Assembly (NCBI GenBank): GCA_030544235.1
Contig: CM060463.1
Span: forward strand, 22,996,190-23,060,189
From: Lepturacanthus savala
Taxonomy: Eukaryota; Chordata; Actinopteri; Scombriformes; Trichiuridae
Length of the DNA stretch: 64,000 bases
Direction of reading: 5' to 3'
Shown in pieces: positions 1 to 12,400 of this stretch. Made by a program: the position numbers and the translations under genes. Under the pieces are notes generated by a model, which made no database searches, was not told where the DNA came from, and saw only the letters and a list, made by a program, of their open reading frames with translations. Numbering within the stretch: the stretch's first letter is position 1; every line of letters starts with the position of its first letter.

Positions 1-119
1 TTGCTACATCTCCTCTCCCTTTATTAAAGACGTTAGGCTCGTTCGAGATGAGCCAGGCCTGCGCAGAATTAGATCACCGGTGACCATGGATGTATTATAA
101 GCTATAATAGCGATAACGG

Positions 120-210
120 TACGATATTCTCGCGAGATCAAGGCGGCTGCAGCTGCTCTCCACCGACTGCAAGAACCAGGCGGCCCAGTGCATGATGGGA
201 AAATCATGCT
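120..210. promoter_or_regulatory. Candidate promoter of an off-window gene
   Basis: The perfect palindrome TCTCGCGAGA lies at 128-137. About 60 bases on, the minus strand reads TTTCCCATCATGCACTG, which resembles the ZNF143/Staf site. Both motifs are known from CpG-type vertebrate promoters, and the surrounding 60-200 stretch is richer in CG than the flanks. No convincing coding exon is visible beside it. The transcript would have to run left out of the window, or be a non-coding first exon. The long open frame on the minus strand here shows no family resemblance and is not called as a gene. Confidence 0.35.
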
Positions 211-397
211 GTAGCCTAAGATGATTGGCTTCACTTTGGACTGAAACACTTGTGTCAACATAAATGTCATTCCCTGTGTAACTATAATACTAATCCTAAA
301 TTCGATAATCGATAATAACACTTCCACACATTAAAACAAGCAATCAAAGAGCTTTATAAAAAAAGAACAATCAATTTAATATAATGCAATTATACAC

Positions 398-518
<121 letters not shown>

Positions 519-823
519 ATTGAATTGAATATATATATTAAATAATTGTATCCTTTTCTTTTTTTTATATGTTTTGTCTTTCTTTGTCCATTGTGTATTA
601 TTTCTTGTTTTTACTGATTTAATATATATTTATAGCACGAGACTGCTAACAACTAACTAAATAATAAAGCTTTAACTATCCGTCTTTTTCAAACTGCTGG
701 TAGATATGTGAATCCAACAGGAAGTGGATGTATCTGTGACCTCCTGTATATTCTGCTTTGAAGGCGGCTGGATAAGTTCATCTGGCACGAGCCTGTTGAC
801 GTAACCACTCCTTACCAACGAGG

Positions 824-840
824 TGACGTCAGGGGGCGTG
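824..840 (+). promoter_or_regulatory. CRE site and GC/KLF-like box upstream of card19
   Basis: The palindromic cAMP-response element TGACGTCA occupies 824-831, followed directly by GGGGGCGTG, a GC-box/KLF-like motif. They sit about 400 bases upstream of the first card19 coding exon, in a moderately CG-rich stretch (about 780-1080). Placement suggests the card19 promoter; the transcription start was not identified. Confidence 0.45.
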
Positions 841-1231
841 TCTTAACGAAGGGCAGAAGGGACTCCACAATGGGAGGTTCGTGTCTTTCTTTCACTCAAA
901 ATAACGCGTAATTTAACCATGTAGCTCACCGTCTCCTTCGCTTAAACGTCCTTAACGTTAAGTCCGAACCGAGGACACACAGCATTAACAACGTATAACG
1001 TTGACCTGCTTTACCAGAGACAACGCTGCTCCCATTGCAAGTCCTGGGTTTCCCAAAACTTTCTTAACAATGCGTGACCCTTCCTTTCCAGTGCGTTGTC
1101 AACCTTAGTTTATTCACACATTCTTCTTCTGTCACAGCTTCAGGTTAAAGACAGGAGACCATGTAGAGTGTCTGTTTACAGCCTGTATGAGTATGCAAAC
1201 GTGATACCGTCGCTCTTTTCCAATTAAAACA

Positions 1232-3427
1232 ATGCTAGCTATTATCCACGGTGTGTTGGGGAATAACATGCACTTTCTCTGGACAGACAGTTTTGTTGAG
1301 CAGCTCACTGAGGACAGCAGCTTCCTCAAAGCGGAGCGGAGACTAGACACGGAGCTGGTGGATAAAATCATCCTGCAGCTCAACAGAATCTACCCGCAAA
1401 TACTCTCAGACAAGGAAGCCACCAAGGTAACGTTACATCCTCACACAATATGCAGTCTATGTCTCACACACAGGGCTACTCGCATTCTTTACTTGAGTAA
1501 AAGTTCAAGTCCTACATTCAAAGTGTTACTTAAGTAAAAATGCAAAGGTATTATCAGCACCTAAAGGATCAAAAATAAAATGACTCATTATGGAGACTGT
1601 ATTGTGTTATTATTGTATATTGTACTACATGTTTTAATCACTTAAGAGCCCATTCTGAATTAATAATACTGCACCATTGGCACCATTCCCACAAAGTGCG
1701 TAAAACATTTAATTAAAAAAGAGTTACAGTTCAGTAAAATATTATAGTATATTCATTACATGTAAAATATTAAAATGTTCTAAAGGTAACTAAAATTGTC
1801 AGGTTTATGTGGTGAAGTAGTCAGTACAAAATTTCCCACTTTAACATAGTGGTGTAGTGGTGTGGAATTATATATTAGCAGTCAGTGGAAATATAATATA
1901 TAATATAAGTAATAACAAGCGCTTCAGTAAATGTATTTCTTTCCACCATTTTTGCATGTAATAGCATATTTATAGGTTATTCCACAATGTAAAAACTATT
2001 CCATTACTAGTAAAAGTTCAGTATTAAAATTGTGTGCAGCAATATATTTATATTATTTGTATGAAAACAAAAACTCTTTATTGGATTACAATTACTTTAT
2101 TTAATTCCGTATTCGCTCCTAAACAGTGTAATTTGTGTTTTTCATGTACAGTAAATTCTAAATCTAAAAAAAAACACAGGAACTGACAAACAAATGTATG
2201 AATGATTATGTAAAAAGTATGATAGCTCCCTCTGAAATGTTACATATTTAAAGTATAAAGTAGGACAATATCAGCACAATATTCAAGCATGATTTCAGAA
2301 GTATAATGTGCAAGTGCACAGCATTTAAGTGAATCTCTTTAGTTATGTCCCATCTCTCACACACAGGAAGTTACACATAGGAAATTATCATACATGTAGG
2401 AATTATAAAGTTGTATAAACAACATGATGAAACAAAACTTTAATATGAATAAATTAAATATGTATTGACCTTGGAAAACCACAGTATAAAACTATTATAC
2501 AGCTATTATATTTTAGTTGCTGTGATTGTTATCCAGTTCAGAAAGTTGGACGTGCCCACGAGTGTCCGGCTGGGTGAGCTCCTGGTCCACCTGCATGGGA
2601 AAGGAGAGGAAGCGTGTAAGGAGTTTTACAGGGCTCTTCACCTGCATGTAGAGGAGGTATACTTCAGCTTACCCACACGACTCCGCCTCAGAGGTTAGTC
2701 CTGAAAACACATGTTATCTTATCCAATAAGTATAGTCTACACATGCTATAATCTATCTTGCTTTGCCTCCAGATTCCTTAGATCCACTTAAATATCCTCG
2801 TGTCCGCCAACAGAGATATGTTATGAATGACAGAGGTAAGCTGGACTGTAAAACATGTTTGCTGTGTCAACAATCTTGGTTCTAGTGATAGGGGCAGACA
2901 AAACAAATTAATTTCAAAACTAAGGCCACTCCACTGCACTACTACTCTTGAATGTTTGGCAACAAGAAGATAATATAGTTCTGCTTTTAAGAATTAAAAA
3001 GCTCAGTGATAGAAACTTTCCAGGCTAAAAATATCAGATAGTTGTGTAACAATAATTAGCACAACGTAGAATAACTTACATTTACACTGTTATGCATTTA
3101 CCTTATTCCAGGTCCCCTCTTCTTTCTGGGCTGTTTCAGTGTTGCAGTTGGAATGGCATTTCTTTATTACTACAGCGGTAAGTAGTTTTCCAGAATTATA
3201 ACCATGCATTTACAATAATGAGCTATTGTCAGTATTATTAGATATTATTAGATGTAACATGACTGCATTATTAAGTGTTTGATTAAGTGTTCTGAAGAAT
3301 CTGTTTCTGTTCTGTAGAAGCTAAATTGACAAGAGGCAGCCGCGCCCTGGGGATGGCTGGTCTGGGTTTGAAAAAGAAAGCTCAGGAGGTTCTTATATGG
3401 TACACTGAAGAAAGCCTCATGAAGTAA
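1232..3427 (+). CDS. card19: CARD19 (caspase recruitment domain protein 19 / BinCARD)
   Basis: Five coding exons: 1232-1426, 2537-2693, 2773-2835, 3112-3177, 3318-3427, with phases that join cleanly (0,1,1,1), giving 196 aa. The first two exons form the CARD; IILQLNRIYPQIL and CKEFYRALHLH closely match human CARD19. Exon 4 encodes a hydrophobic segment (PLFFLGCFSVAVGMAFLYYY), the C-terminal membrane anchor of the family, which is reported on mitochondria. The last exon gives a short basic tail ending at TAA 3425-3427. Start: ATG 1232 is the longest choice. The in-frame ATG at 1268 would give 184 aa, nearer the human 183, so the start is uncertain. A good acceptor at 1135-1136 suggests a spliced 5' leader, and two short upstream ATGs precede the start. 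The human protein binds BCL10 and modulates NF-kB signalling; that role is inferred here. Confidence 0.9.
1478..1900 (-). mobile_element. Degraded fish interspersed repeat (CAGTGGTGGAA family) in card19 intron 1
   Basis: The stretch beginning with ACTTGAGTAAAAGTTCAAG and continuing with CTTAAGTAAAAATGCAAAGG and GACTCATTATG matches, in reverse orientation, a repeat very common in teleost genomes whose ends read CAGTGGTGGAA. Related copies lie at 47090-47979 and 58651-58818. The copy is decayed and its far end is not sharp. No coding capacity is seen. Confidence 0.6.
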
Positions 3428-4082
3428 GGTGTGATCACCTCGCACCAGGTGCTTCATCAAAACGTCTCTAATGAATACTCCTCATACCAAAGTACAGTAC
3501 ACTATATCTTTTCAGGGGTTCAAAACTAATTTTGTATACAGTTGTATATATTATTTTTGTGTGTGATATCAAATGAGAAAAATGGGCCACATTTGGAGTT
3601 GTATATTGGTACTTTCTTCTCCTATTTCCTCTGTCAATACCTATTTAATTTTGGTTAAAGAGATGAATAAGTTCAATGGCTGAATACAGTGAAATAACTA
3701 AAAAAAAAAGCAGATTCAACATGGTTTCGCTACTTTAATGTGGTGTAAAGCAGGTTTTACAAATGAGTTAAGAACGTGGATTGTATTAGTGACAAAAACA
3801 AAGCATTTTAACTCACTCAGTATTAACAGTTAGACATTTTACATCAGCACAGAAGGATAATATCTAGTAAATTAGTATATCTTGTAGCTCACAAAGTAAT
3901 CACCTAGTCATCAGATTTATTTTCCAACTCGTTTTGTTCAATCAACACTGTAGATTTCTTTTCAGTGTACTGGACCACGTGGTTTCTTTTGGTAATGGGG
4001 AAGTTTAACTCCATTTACGTCAAACATATTAAAATAATTCAGTAGTTGAATGTGCACCCCAAGTTCAGGCAGAAATAATAAA
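3428..4082 (+). other. card19: card19 3' UTR with poly(A) signal
   Basis: AT-rich sequence following the card19 stop codon. A canonical AATAAA at 4077-4082 is the first good poly(A) signal downstream. The end was assigned by that signal only. Confidence 0.5.
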
Positions 4083-4358
4083 TTAAGGCATAAATGTCCA
4101 CCAGTCCGTCCATGAAGCTGAGCTCTTAGTGGAACGCCGCGCCCTCTTGTGGTGCAGAGCGGAGCTACACATTAAACACAGACCAGCTCCTGTTGGCGTC
4201 GTCGTTAAAGCTTCCCGAAACTGAGCGGCTCATATTTCCATATATAAAAAGCTTAGTCGTTTGAACAGCCGAACATACAATCAAGCCTTGGCTGTGTTTA
4301 TGCCTCAGGCGGCTTCCGTAATGACTATGTTGCGTCAACCAATGATGTCCCTCTCTGG

Positions 4359-4376
4359 CACGGTGCATCATGGGTA
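4359..4376 (-). promoter_or_regulatory. Distal element (Staf/ZNF143 site) of the U6atac gene
   Basis: The minus strand reads TACCCATGATGCACCGTG, a near-consensus Staf/ZNF143 site. It lies about 210-227 bases upstream of the RNA start, the normal spacing of the distal sequence element in vertebrate snRNA genes. An octamer-like ATACAAAT follows near 4398. Confidence 0.65.
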
Positions 4377-4519
4377 GCGCCACGACTACCCCAAATCATA
4401 CAAATGTCGAAATATTATTCGTAATATTGGATATTGAATAATTAAAGTCGAAAAGGTGTGAGGTTACATATATATATAAGTGATCCTTTGTAAATTACTA
4501 TTTCTAAAAGCGGAAGTTG

Positions 4520-4561
4520 CACCATGAGTGAAGCTCACGCGCAGACTTTCCGGTATATATA
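4520..4561 (+). promoter_or_regulatory. PSE and TATA box of the U6atac gene
   Basis: A proximal sequence element beginning CACCATGAGTGAAG sits at about -66 to -48 (4520-4538) and TATATATA at 4554-4561 (-32 to -25). PSE plus TATA at these distances is the signature of a type 3 RNA polymerase III promoter, as in U6 and U6atac genes. Confidence 0.75.
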
Positions 4562-4585
4562 GTGATAGTGGGGCTTCATTCACTT

Positions 4586-4710
4586 GTGTTGTATGAAAGG
4601 AGAGAAGGTTAGCACTCCCCTTGACAAGGATGGAATTGGCCCTTGTGGCCTGCAACACATATACGGTTAAGGCATTGCCACCTACTTCGTGGCATCTCTA
4701 ACCAAGTTTT
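4586..4710 (+). ncRNA. rnu6atac: U6atac small nuclear RNA
   Basis: The sequence is nearly identical to human U6atac as I recall it. It opens with GTGTTGTATGAAAGGAGAGA, contains the AAGGAGA box that pairs with the U12-type 5' splice site, then GGTTAGCACTCCCCTTGACA (pairing region for U4atac and U12), CATACGG-like and GGTTAAGGCATTGCC segments, and the 3' stem-loop CCACCTACTTCGTGGC. It ends at a run of six T (4707-4712), a polymerase III terminator. Differences from human cluster in the central linker (GAATTGGCCCTTGTGGCC) and near the 3' end. U6atac is the catalytic snRNA of the minor (U12-dependent) spliceosome. The intact core and a complete promoter argue for a working gene rather than one of the dispersed snRNA pseudogenes. 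Confidence 0.93.
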
Positions 4711-4712
4711 TT
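4707..4712 (+). terminator. Pol III terminator of U6atac
   Basis: Six consecutive T residues directly after the conserved 3' end of the RNA. Confidence 0.8.
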
Positions 4713-4908
4713 GTTTATTACGTAGACATGTACTTTACGTTATCCTGCTTTTTACATAACACTGTCACCATGTCATTTTAGATCGGAAGCTAGCCTGAAC
4801 ATGTTACAGTGCCTTTGTTTCCTCCGCTGGCAGGATGACAACTAGCACATCCTGTTGGTCTGTAAGCATGCAGCCTACTGCTATGTAACTTAATTGTGTC
4901 TCACACAA

Positions 4909-5095
<187 letters not shown>

Positions 5096-5601
5096 TTGGC
5101 TGCTTGTGTGAAATATATTAAATCTCCTGGGTTGTGTGATATATTTTTTTAATTCCTATTGTGCCTTTTTGCTACCTACACATTTTTGTGGTAACCCTTT
5201 TTAAAATAAAAGTAAGGTGGTATATTATTTTACCCCAAAATGAATCAGGTATATAATATTAATATGAAATTATCATGCAGTTTTCTAAACAATTTCAATA
5301 AATGTAGAACAGAGAGAATGGCTTTTCAAGATAACAGAAGTTGTCATAATGGTGCTTTGTTAAACTGGTATGCAGGGGTATCTTTATCTCTACAAAATGC
5401 GTGCAGGTTGCATGGCTTTGTTATTCTTCTTCTAATATTCTAAAAGAAAATATTGGTATGTATGTTTTTGTGTACTATTTGTACTGTAAAAATGCCTTAA
5501 TTTGTGAAGTGCCATCATTTGTATAATCTTTTGTCTTTGGACAGTAAATATGCATTACAACACTAAGCAAGACAATAAACACATCATGTCACCTTTGTGG
5601 T

Positions 5602-6193
5602 TTTATTTATACATTTTATTAAAAACAGAAGTTCCACTGTGCAATACAAGATTATACAGTAAAAGTTGAAAACAGGTTTGGTCCTGAATAATTGCTATAG
5701 AAAAAAGCTTAAAAGTAACTACATGTATACTTCACAAGTCAGACACTTACTGGCATTAACTTATACAGACATATAAAATCAGTTTAAACACATGCTAGAC
5801 TTTGCATAGGACATAAAAAGTAAGATTTTAGGCCCACTTCATCAATTAGTAGTTTAAAACATGTAAACAGTTGGTTGCACTGACAATAAACCTTTGTAAC
5901 CATGTAATGCTGCATGTGCAGCAAGAGGCAAAGATGGTTTACTGGCTCCTGATGCTTTCATGATTGTGACATTCGTTGTAATTAAGCAGTACTTTTTAAA
6001 CTGAATTATTTTTTTTCTTCTGGACACAATCACAATAGTCTTGTTTGATATGCAGTATTGCTCTTAATATTTTATAGTTAAAGGAAATAATTTATTTGCA
6101 TCAGTATCCTGAGCTTGATATGAGTTAATTGCAGCACAAAATAAAAACTGACAACAAATAAGTTGTCTGTAACCATGGTTAGAGGACTGATCC

Positions 6194-6231
<38 letters not shown>

Positions 6232-6465
6232 ACAAGATTCTCTTCATCCATTCAACACAGCAGACAGTGTCACTAGATCCTCAGGATGTGTGTTTGTTCT
6301 CCTCCAGCCTGATAGGTCAAATTACAGAACAAATGGACCAGCATGTTTTTTCAAGACACTTAGTTTGGTGATCGAATATCTTGTAAATGTGTAAAAATAA
6401 TACAGAGGTCTGTCTTTGACTAAGTTGATCAGCAGGCATCATGAAAAGGGCAGGGGGGAGAGGGG
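5602..6465 (-). other. ninj1: ninj1 3' UTR
   Basis: Sequence between the ninj1 stop codon and a minus-strand AATAAA (plus-strand TTTATT at 5602-5607). It contains a short (CA)n run at about 6200-6226. The extent rests on the poly(A) signal alone. Confidence 0.5.
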
Positions 6466-9400
6466 TCAACCCCTCGGCGTGGGCTGCTGTACACCGAAGG
6501 CTGTGATGAAGACGTTGACCACAACTATGACAAAGACGAACGCAGTGGCGGTGTTCTCCATGACGTTCAGCCTGTAGTGCATGCTTTCATCATTCAGGTT
6601 CCACTTAACTGACAAGAGAGAAAGGAATCATGGGGACAGATGTGAGTTTTGCTTAGTTATTAGTTATTACCACCACTCCCCACACAGGGGCAGTAGAGAG
6701 TTTCCTGTCAGATTTGCAGTGAAGAAATCATTACTGAACACTATGAATTAACAGCATCTGACAGCATTTCCCTCAGGTGAATAATTAGCTTGCACCTTTG
6801 TTTCATTTTTACATGCTTCGCTGGTCTGAAAAGGGACCATATGAGGACCTGTTTTTCGAGGGTACCTTTTTCTTTTTTCTACATGCAATATTTAAAAATT
6901 ACATAAATTTGAAGTATTCAAAAGTGTTCTTTAACATTATAACCAGCTGGCCACATGAGTAACTAAAATGTGTTTCCTGGTATGGCTCTCAAAACTCAGC
7001 CCTCTATCGCTATTCTCTGTTAAGATAAGAGCAGGCTCGGGTTGAGGGAGCACACAATGCTATAGAAAGACAAACCTTATACTGAGAGGCTCAGTTCTGT
7101 TGAGTCAATCCAATTCATTAGTCAATACAATCCAGTACATTATTTATTCATCTAGCAGTTTATATTGAGTACATTTTACAGAAGGGGGTAGCAAAGATTT
7201 TGAGCTTATGAAATGATGTTCAGAAATAAGCTAAATTAAAAAAAAGCCTGATATACAACTTGTGGTTGTATATAACCCAGTGAAATCATGTGAAAAAAAC
7301 ATAGAATTTGTGCACACAGTCATTTTGTAGAATTTCTTGTGAATAGCCAAGTCAAAGTGGTTAAAATAAATGGTCAATTAGTGATGACAAAAATCAACAA
7401 TTTTTAAAATTGATAAATCATTTTCAAATTAGTTTTTAAATGAAAATTGATAAATCGTCACTATTTCCTGCTTCTAAACAGTGAAAATAATAGTTTTTTA
7501 TGTTTCCTACCACTGTAAAGATGATGTTTGTTGATTGTAATCTATATAAATACAACTGACTTGACTTTTTCATATATCTTCTTATAGATTAATTCTAAAA
7601 AGACAAAAAAGGCTTTGCTGAACATAAAAACAGGGGCCTCATTACAGAAACTTCCCAAGTCTGAAATCCCATTTTATTTCAGTTTAGTGCGACATTTAGG
7701 ATTGTTGCCTTAGTTGCCTCATTGCAGAAAAATGTCCTCACTGCTGACAATGAAGATATTGTTCATCGTTAAGGTCTCTGCCATTCTAACTTAGCTTAAA
7801 TGTTATCCCAAACTAGGCTCTGATAAAGCCCCACACTAACACCATCCTTACCTATAAAGATGAGCATGACTCCCACTAGGACTTGTAGGATGAGGGAGAT
7901 GCTAATGAGAGTGATGAGGGGCACATAGAAGGTGTGATTTGGTCCTTGCTCCAAAACAGCTTTCAGCTGTGAGGCATTAGCCATCAGTAGAGCCACGTCC
8001 AGCATGCTCTCTGCTGCGCTCTTCTTGTTGGCATAATGGTTCATGTTCAGAGGTCCCCGAAACCGCTGTGCATTACCCCGCAGCGGGACCTGAAAAACAC
8101 AACTCTCACATCAGTTACCACAAATCCATTTTCACCTCAGGCAGTGGATGACTTTAATTAACATGAATTAATATCTATGTTCATAGTTCAAGAGAGTGAA
8201 AGAAGTAAAGATTATACCAATGATTATTATAAAATTTTGTATTAATAAAGTCGTTGACACTGTTGTGATTGTTATAGTTAATGGATAACAGATGGTTAAC
8301 AGAAGTAAGCATAGTTCCTTATTTCTTTTTCCCCAAAGTTTTTTTCATTTTTAAAGCCCTTTGGGCCGAATCTGTGATTTGTGATTTTGGGCTATACAAA
8401 TAGAATTGACATACATTTATACATACACATACATTGAATACAATAAAATGAATGCCTCTATGATCATCGTTCAATCAGGAGAGTGAAAGTAGTAAAGATA
8501 ATTGATAATTATACAAAGGATTACCATAAAATAGTGTAATAATAAAGTCGTTGACACTGTTGTGATCTTTAATGGTTTACAGAAGTATGCATAGTTCCTT
8601 GTTAGGAATATTGTACATCCATTAAACTGGTGTGTCAGACACAAGCTTAAACCTGGCTTCACCCAGTTTAATCAGCTTTGTATGAACTTGTTGGACAAGG
8701 ACTTGTGTTTGTATGGATGGGACGTCATTTATATGTAAAAGTTCAGCACTACAGCATAACTATATCTTTAAATAATAACGATAATAATAGACCTGATTTA
8801 TAGTGTTTTTTTCCTAATATTAAGAAGTAATTTGAAGTGTTTGATCAGGAGCCAGATGAGGTCATGTAGGACAGGGGTGATGTACAGTGAACAGTGCAAC
8901 CGCGGGAGGTACGAGGTTTTTTGTAGCCTTTAGAAACTTCTGTATTATTTGGGGGAATTTTTTTGTTGTATTTATATGCTAGTCACCAGAAAGCAATAAA
9001 ACTATGCTTCTGAGTTTAAGTTGTTATTTTCATGGTAAAATAAACACACATCTATTCAGTTGGCACAAATCTCCTGAACATTAAGTACAAGTCGCATCTT
9101 GCATGTGATACTTATATAATTCTTTGGCTTGAGAATCACATGAAACTGGAAACTAGAAAATAAATCTTCAAGTAGTGATCACATAACTTAGTAGTGTCTA
9201 TATTTCCTTAAGCTGCGCCTTCACCCCGATCAGCCTACTTATTTTAATTATGCTGACATTTTCTGCCAGGGCAGATTTCTTTCACAGGTTTCAGTCATGA
9301 CTCTTGTCTAAGTAATTTCTCTGTGCCTTTTAAATGAATCCTGTACTCTGTAAACAATTAACATATAAGAACAATATGTTATGAGTTCTACTCATGTGAT

Positions 9401-12400
9401 TACTTTCATTAAAAAGAAAAACAGCTCATGTTTCTATGTTTGTGCTGCTGTGCATTTTACCAGTAAAGCCAAAAATGCTGAGTGAACATTTTGTTATATT
9501 TTTAATCAGATTTCCAACCAACTGCTGACTGTCATGGTTGGAGTCATTGAGGATCTTCACAGCCACTTTTGAGGAATGAAGAAGAACTATATTACACAAC
9601 ATCCTTAAAAAAAAAAAAAAAAACGGACATCCCGGCACATCCACTGAAGTTTCACATTCAATTGTAGAAACTGAAAGTGCTGGAGTTCTGTTTAGTGGGA
9701 ACTGTTTCTCTATTTGACATTTTGGAGGAGTGGAGGAGTTTCTACTTCCCTATCAACATGTGAGCTCAGCACAAATAGCGTCATATACTGTATTGTCATT
9801 ATTTGTAAAGCACCTTTTTACAAACAAGGTCCTTACCAAACATAAAAACAAACCTATGTCCTTCATCTGTCAATAGATTCTTGTTGTTTCACTACAGAAT
9901 TTCTTAATAATCAGCTACCACTACAAAATGAATCTGATTTTATGGGGAAACACTCGTGAATGTTCATTAAACACTAAAGTGTTGTTTTCACCTCCAAACA
10001 TTTTTTGGGTGATCTTTTTGTACTTTCTAATAATATAAAGATTCGCCCACACATTACATATGTGTCAGCCAGCACAAACTTTGATTAAAGATAACACATA
10101 ATAAATAATGACAAATCATAATTATTAGATGACAGTAAAATCTGACTCATGTTATGTGACTATTGCTCAGTATGTTTATTTTTATTTTTAATGTATCTGC
10201 GGTGTAGGCAGGGCTGTGTGTTCCTGATTTGCGTCTAAAATGAAATTTCATTGTGTCAATTCCATTATGCACAATCAAGGTCTCATAAAAAATGATGGCA
10301 AAAGGAAACCCCAGAATTGTACAATTGGAAGTGAAAGTGTCCAGTGGCTGAGTTCAAACAGGACACGCTGGTCTAAAAGAGGTTTTAGCAGCGGTCATCA
10401 ATCAGGTCAAAACGTACTTCCTTTTCTAGTGACAAGGTCACGCATCGAAAACAAAAAGAATGGCAAAAGAGCCTCCACCCAAACACAGCGGAAAATATGA
10501 GTGAAGATACTTGACCATGTTACAGAATACACAAATACACTGTCCCTTATTCATGTTGCTACAACACTAAGTAACTCCACATGCTCATAGATGTGATATA
10601 AGTAGAATGTGTCGCTTATGCTCAAATGGAATATTCTGCCCAAGAAGATGTCTTAAAATAGATTTCCTTCCTTTTTTGGGGAATTGCAAATCCGTTGTCT
10701 CAAACCACAGCATAGCGTAAACATTACACCACCAGGGTCATTGTTGAAACCAATGTTTCTCTCTCCTAATGAATGTGAGTTTAGTGCAGTGTTTTTGCAG
10801 TGAATTTCAGTGTCCAACAATGAATGCCACCCTTGTGTCCAGGCAGGAAACTCTGCGTGCCTTTCTTCACCTCTGAAAACCTGCCAGTTGTTGCTTAAAA
10901 CGTTTTTGTTTGACAGACCATTGAATTCCTACTGTAGACGGCATGATGTGTTTTTGAGTTGATTTACTATACGTTGCTGCCATATCTATTCGTTCACTTA
11001 CTAGAGAAGTTTATTACAAAGCACAATAATAATGATAATTGATATAAAACATAATTTTATCAGGAACACTTTTCATGTTCCATCATCCAAAGATGACAGC
11101 TTCACAGTTTGTTGTGTCGATTTGGTTTTAACATTGGTCTGGAGTTTATTTCCGGACCGGAGCAAAAGTAATTTTGTATGCGTATGTGACTTGAAAATTA
11201 AACTTTTAGCATATTTTTTGTCCAGATGTTGACATTTTATTTTGATAGAATATTTAAATATGAAATCACAATTAACATGTAAAAATAACATATCTTCTGT
11301 CACATGATATGTTAATAACATAAATGTATAGGAACCTGTAGGTGATCTGCTGTTCTATGATAGCTGCTCTGAGGTTTTCTAACTTCCTGTCCTCCTTTCA
11401 GTTTCTGTACTTAGGCACCTATGACCTTATTCTTTGGAAGAATATTGGTACCACGAATGTGTTTTTAAAAACTGAAATAAAATATTTTAAGGGGTCTTTT
11501 TTTAATTCGTTCCACAAAAAAAGTCAGAATTCTGTCAGACTTTTCACTTTTTTCTCAGAACTCTGGAATTCAGGCCAGAATACTGACTTCTTCTGATTTC
11601 TTTTTTACCCCTTCAATCTTTTTTTTTCTTTTTTTAATAATCTTCTGTTATACTTGATACCTGTCAAAAATGTATTATTTTTCATTCAATGTCATTTCTA
11701 GATCTTTCACTGTGACATCAGAGTCTCCCAGAGGCTGTAACTCACTTCTCTGTGTGTCTCTGTGCTGCTGTTGACAGGATTTTCAGAATAAAATGATGCC
11801 TGACGGTCAAATAAATCAGTTGAAGAAGCTATGGCCTAATTAGCTTATAAATAATATCCATGTCTTACAACAACTTTTCTATTTGAGCCACAAATAGAAA
11901 AGGGAGGGTTTGGCATTAAATAGTAAATATTTCTCACACTAAGCTATAGATTAATGTTTGGATGCCTCAGATTTTCCACCTCACTGACTCCACTAGTGCT
12001 GCTAGACAAGAATGCGTAGCTTGAAGTTGAGAATTGCCATATCATCAAGTTGTGTATCCCCCCCACATCCTGCTTTGTTTTGCGACTTCAGGAACAAGAC
12101 ATCAGGTCGATCTTCCAAAACAGCTGAGTTTATTACATGTTGTACAAGTAAAGTCTATCATCTAACTGACTCCAATGACCCTTTATACCCATGCCTGGCT
12201 CCTTCTAGTGACCACACCTTGACTTCATTGCATCTTACATCACATAAACTCATCAAAAAAGTTTTGAAATTTGTGTTTGGTCAACATACACATCAACAGC
12301 CTGGCAACTCAGGGCACGTATTCATGCTGGTCAACAGCTTCTTCACACGGTTCTTCCACTCCCTAATGAGGCTCCTGACTGTTTGTTCATTAAATGAAAG

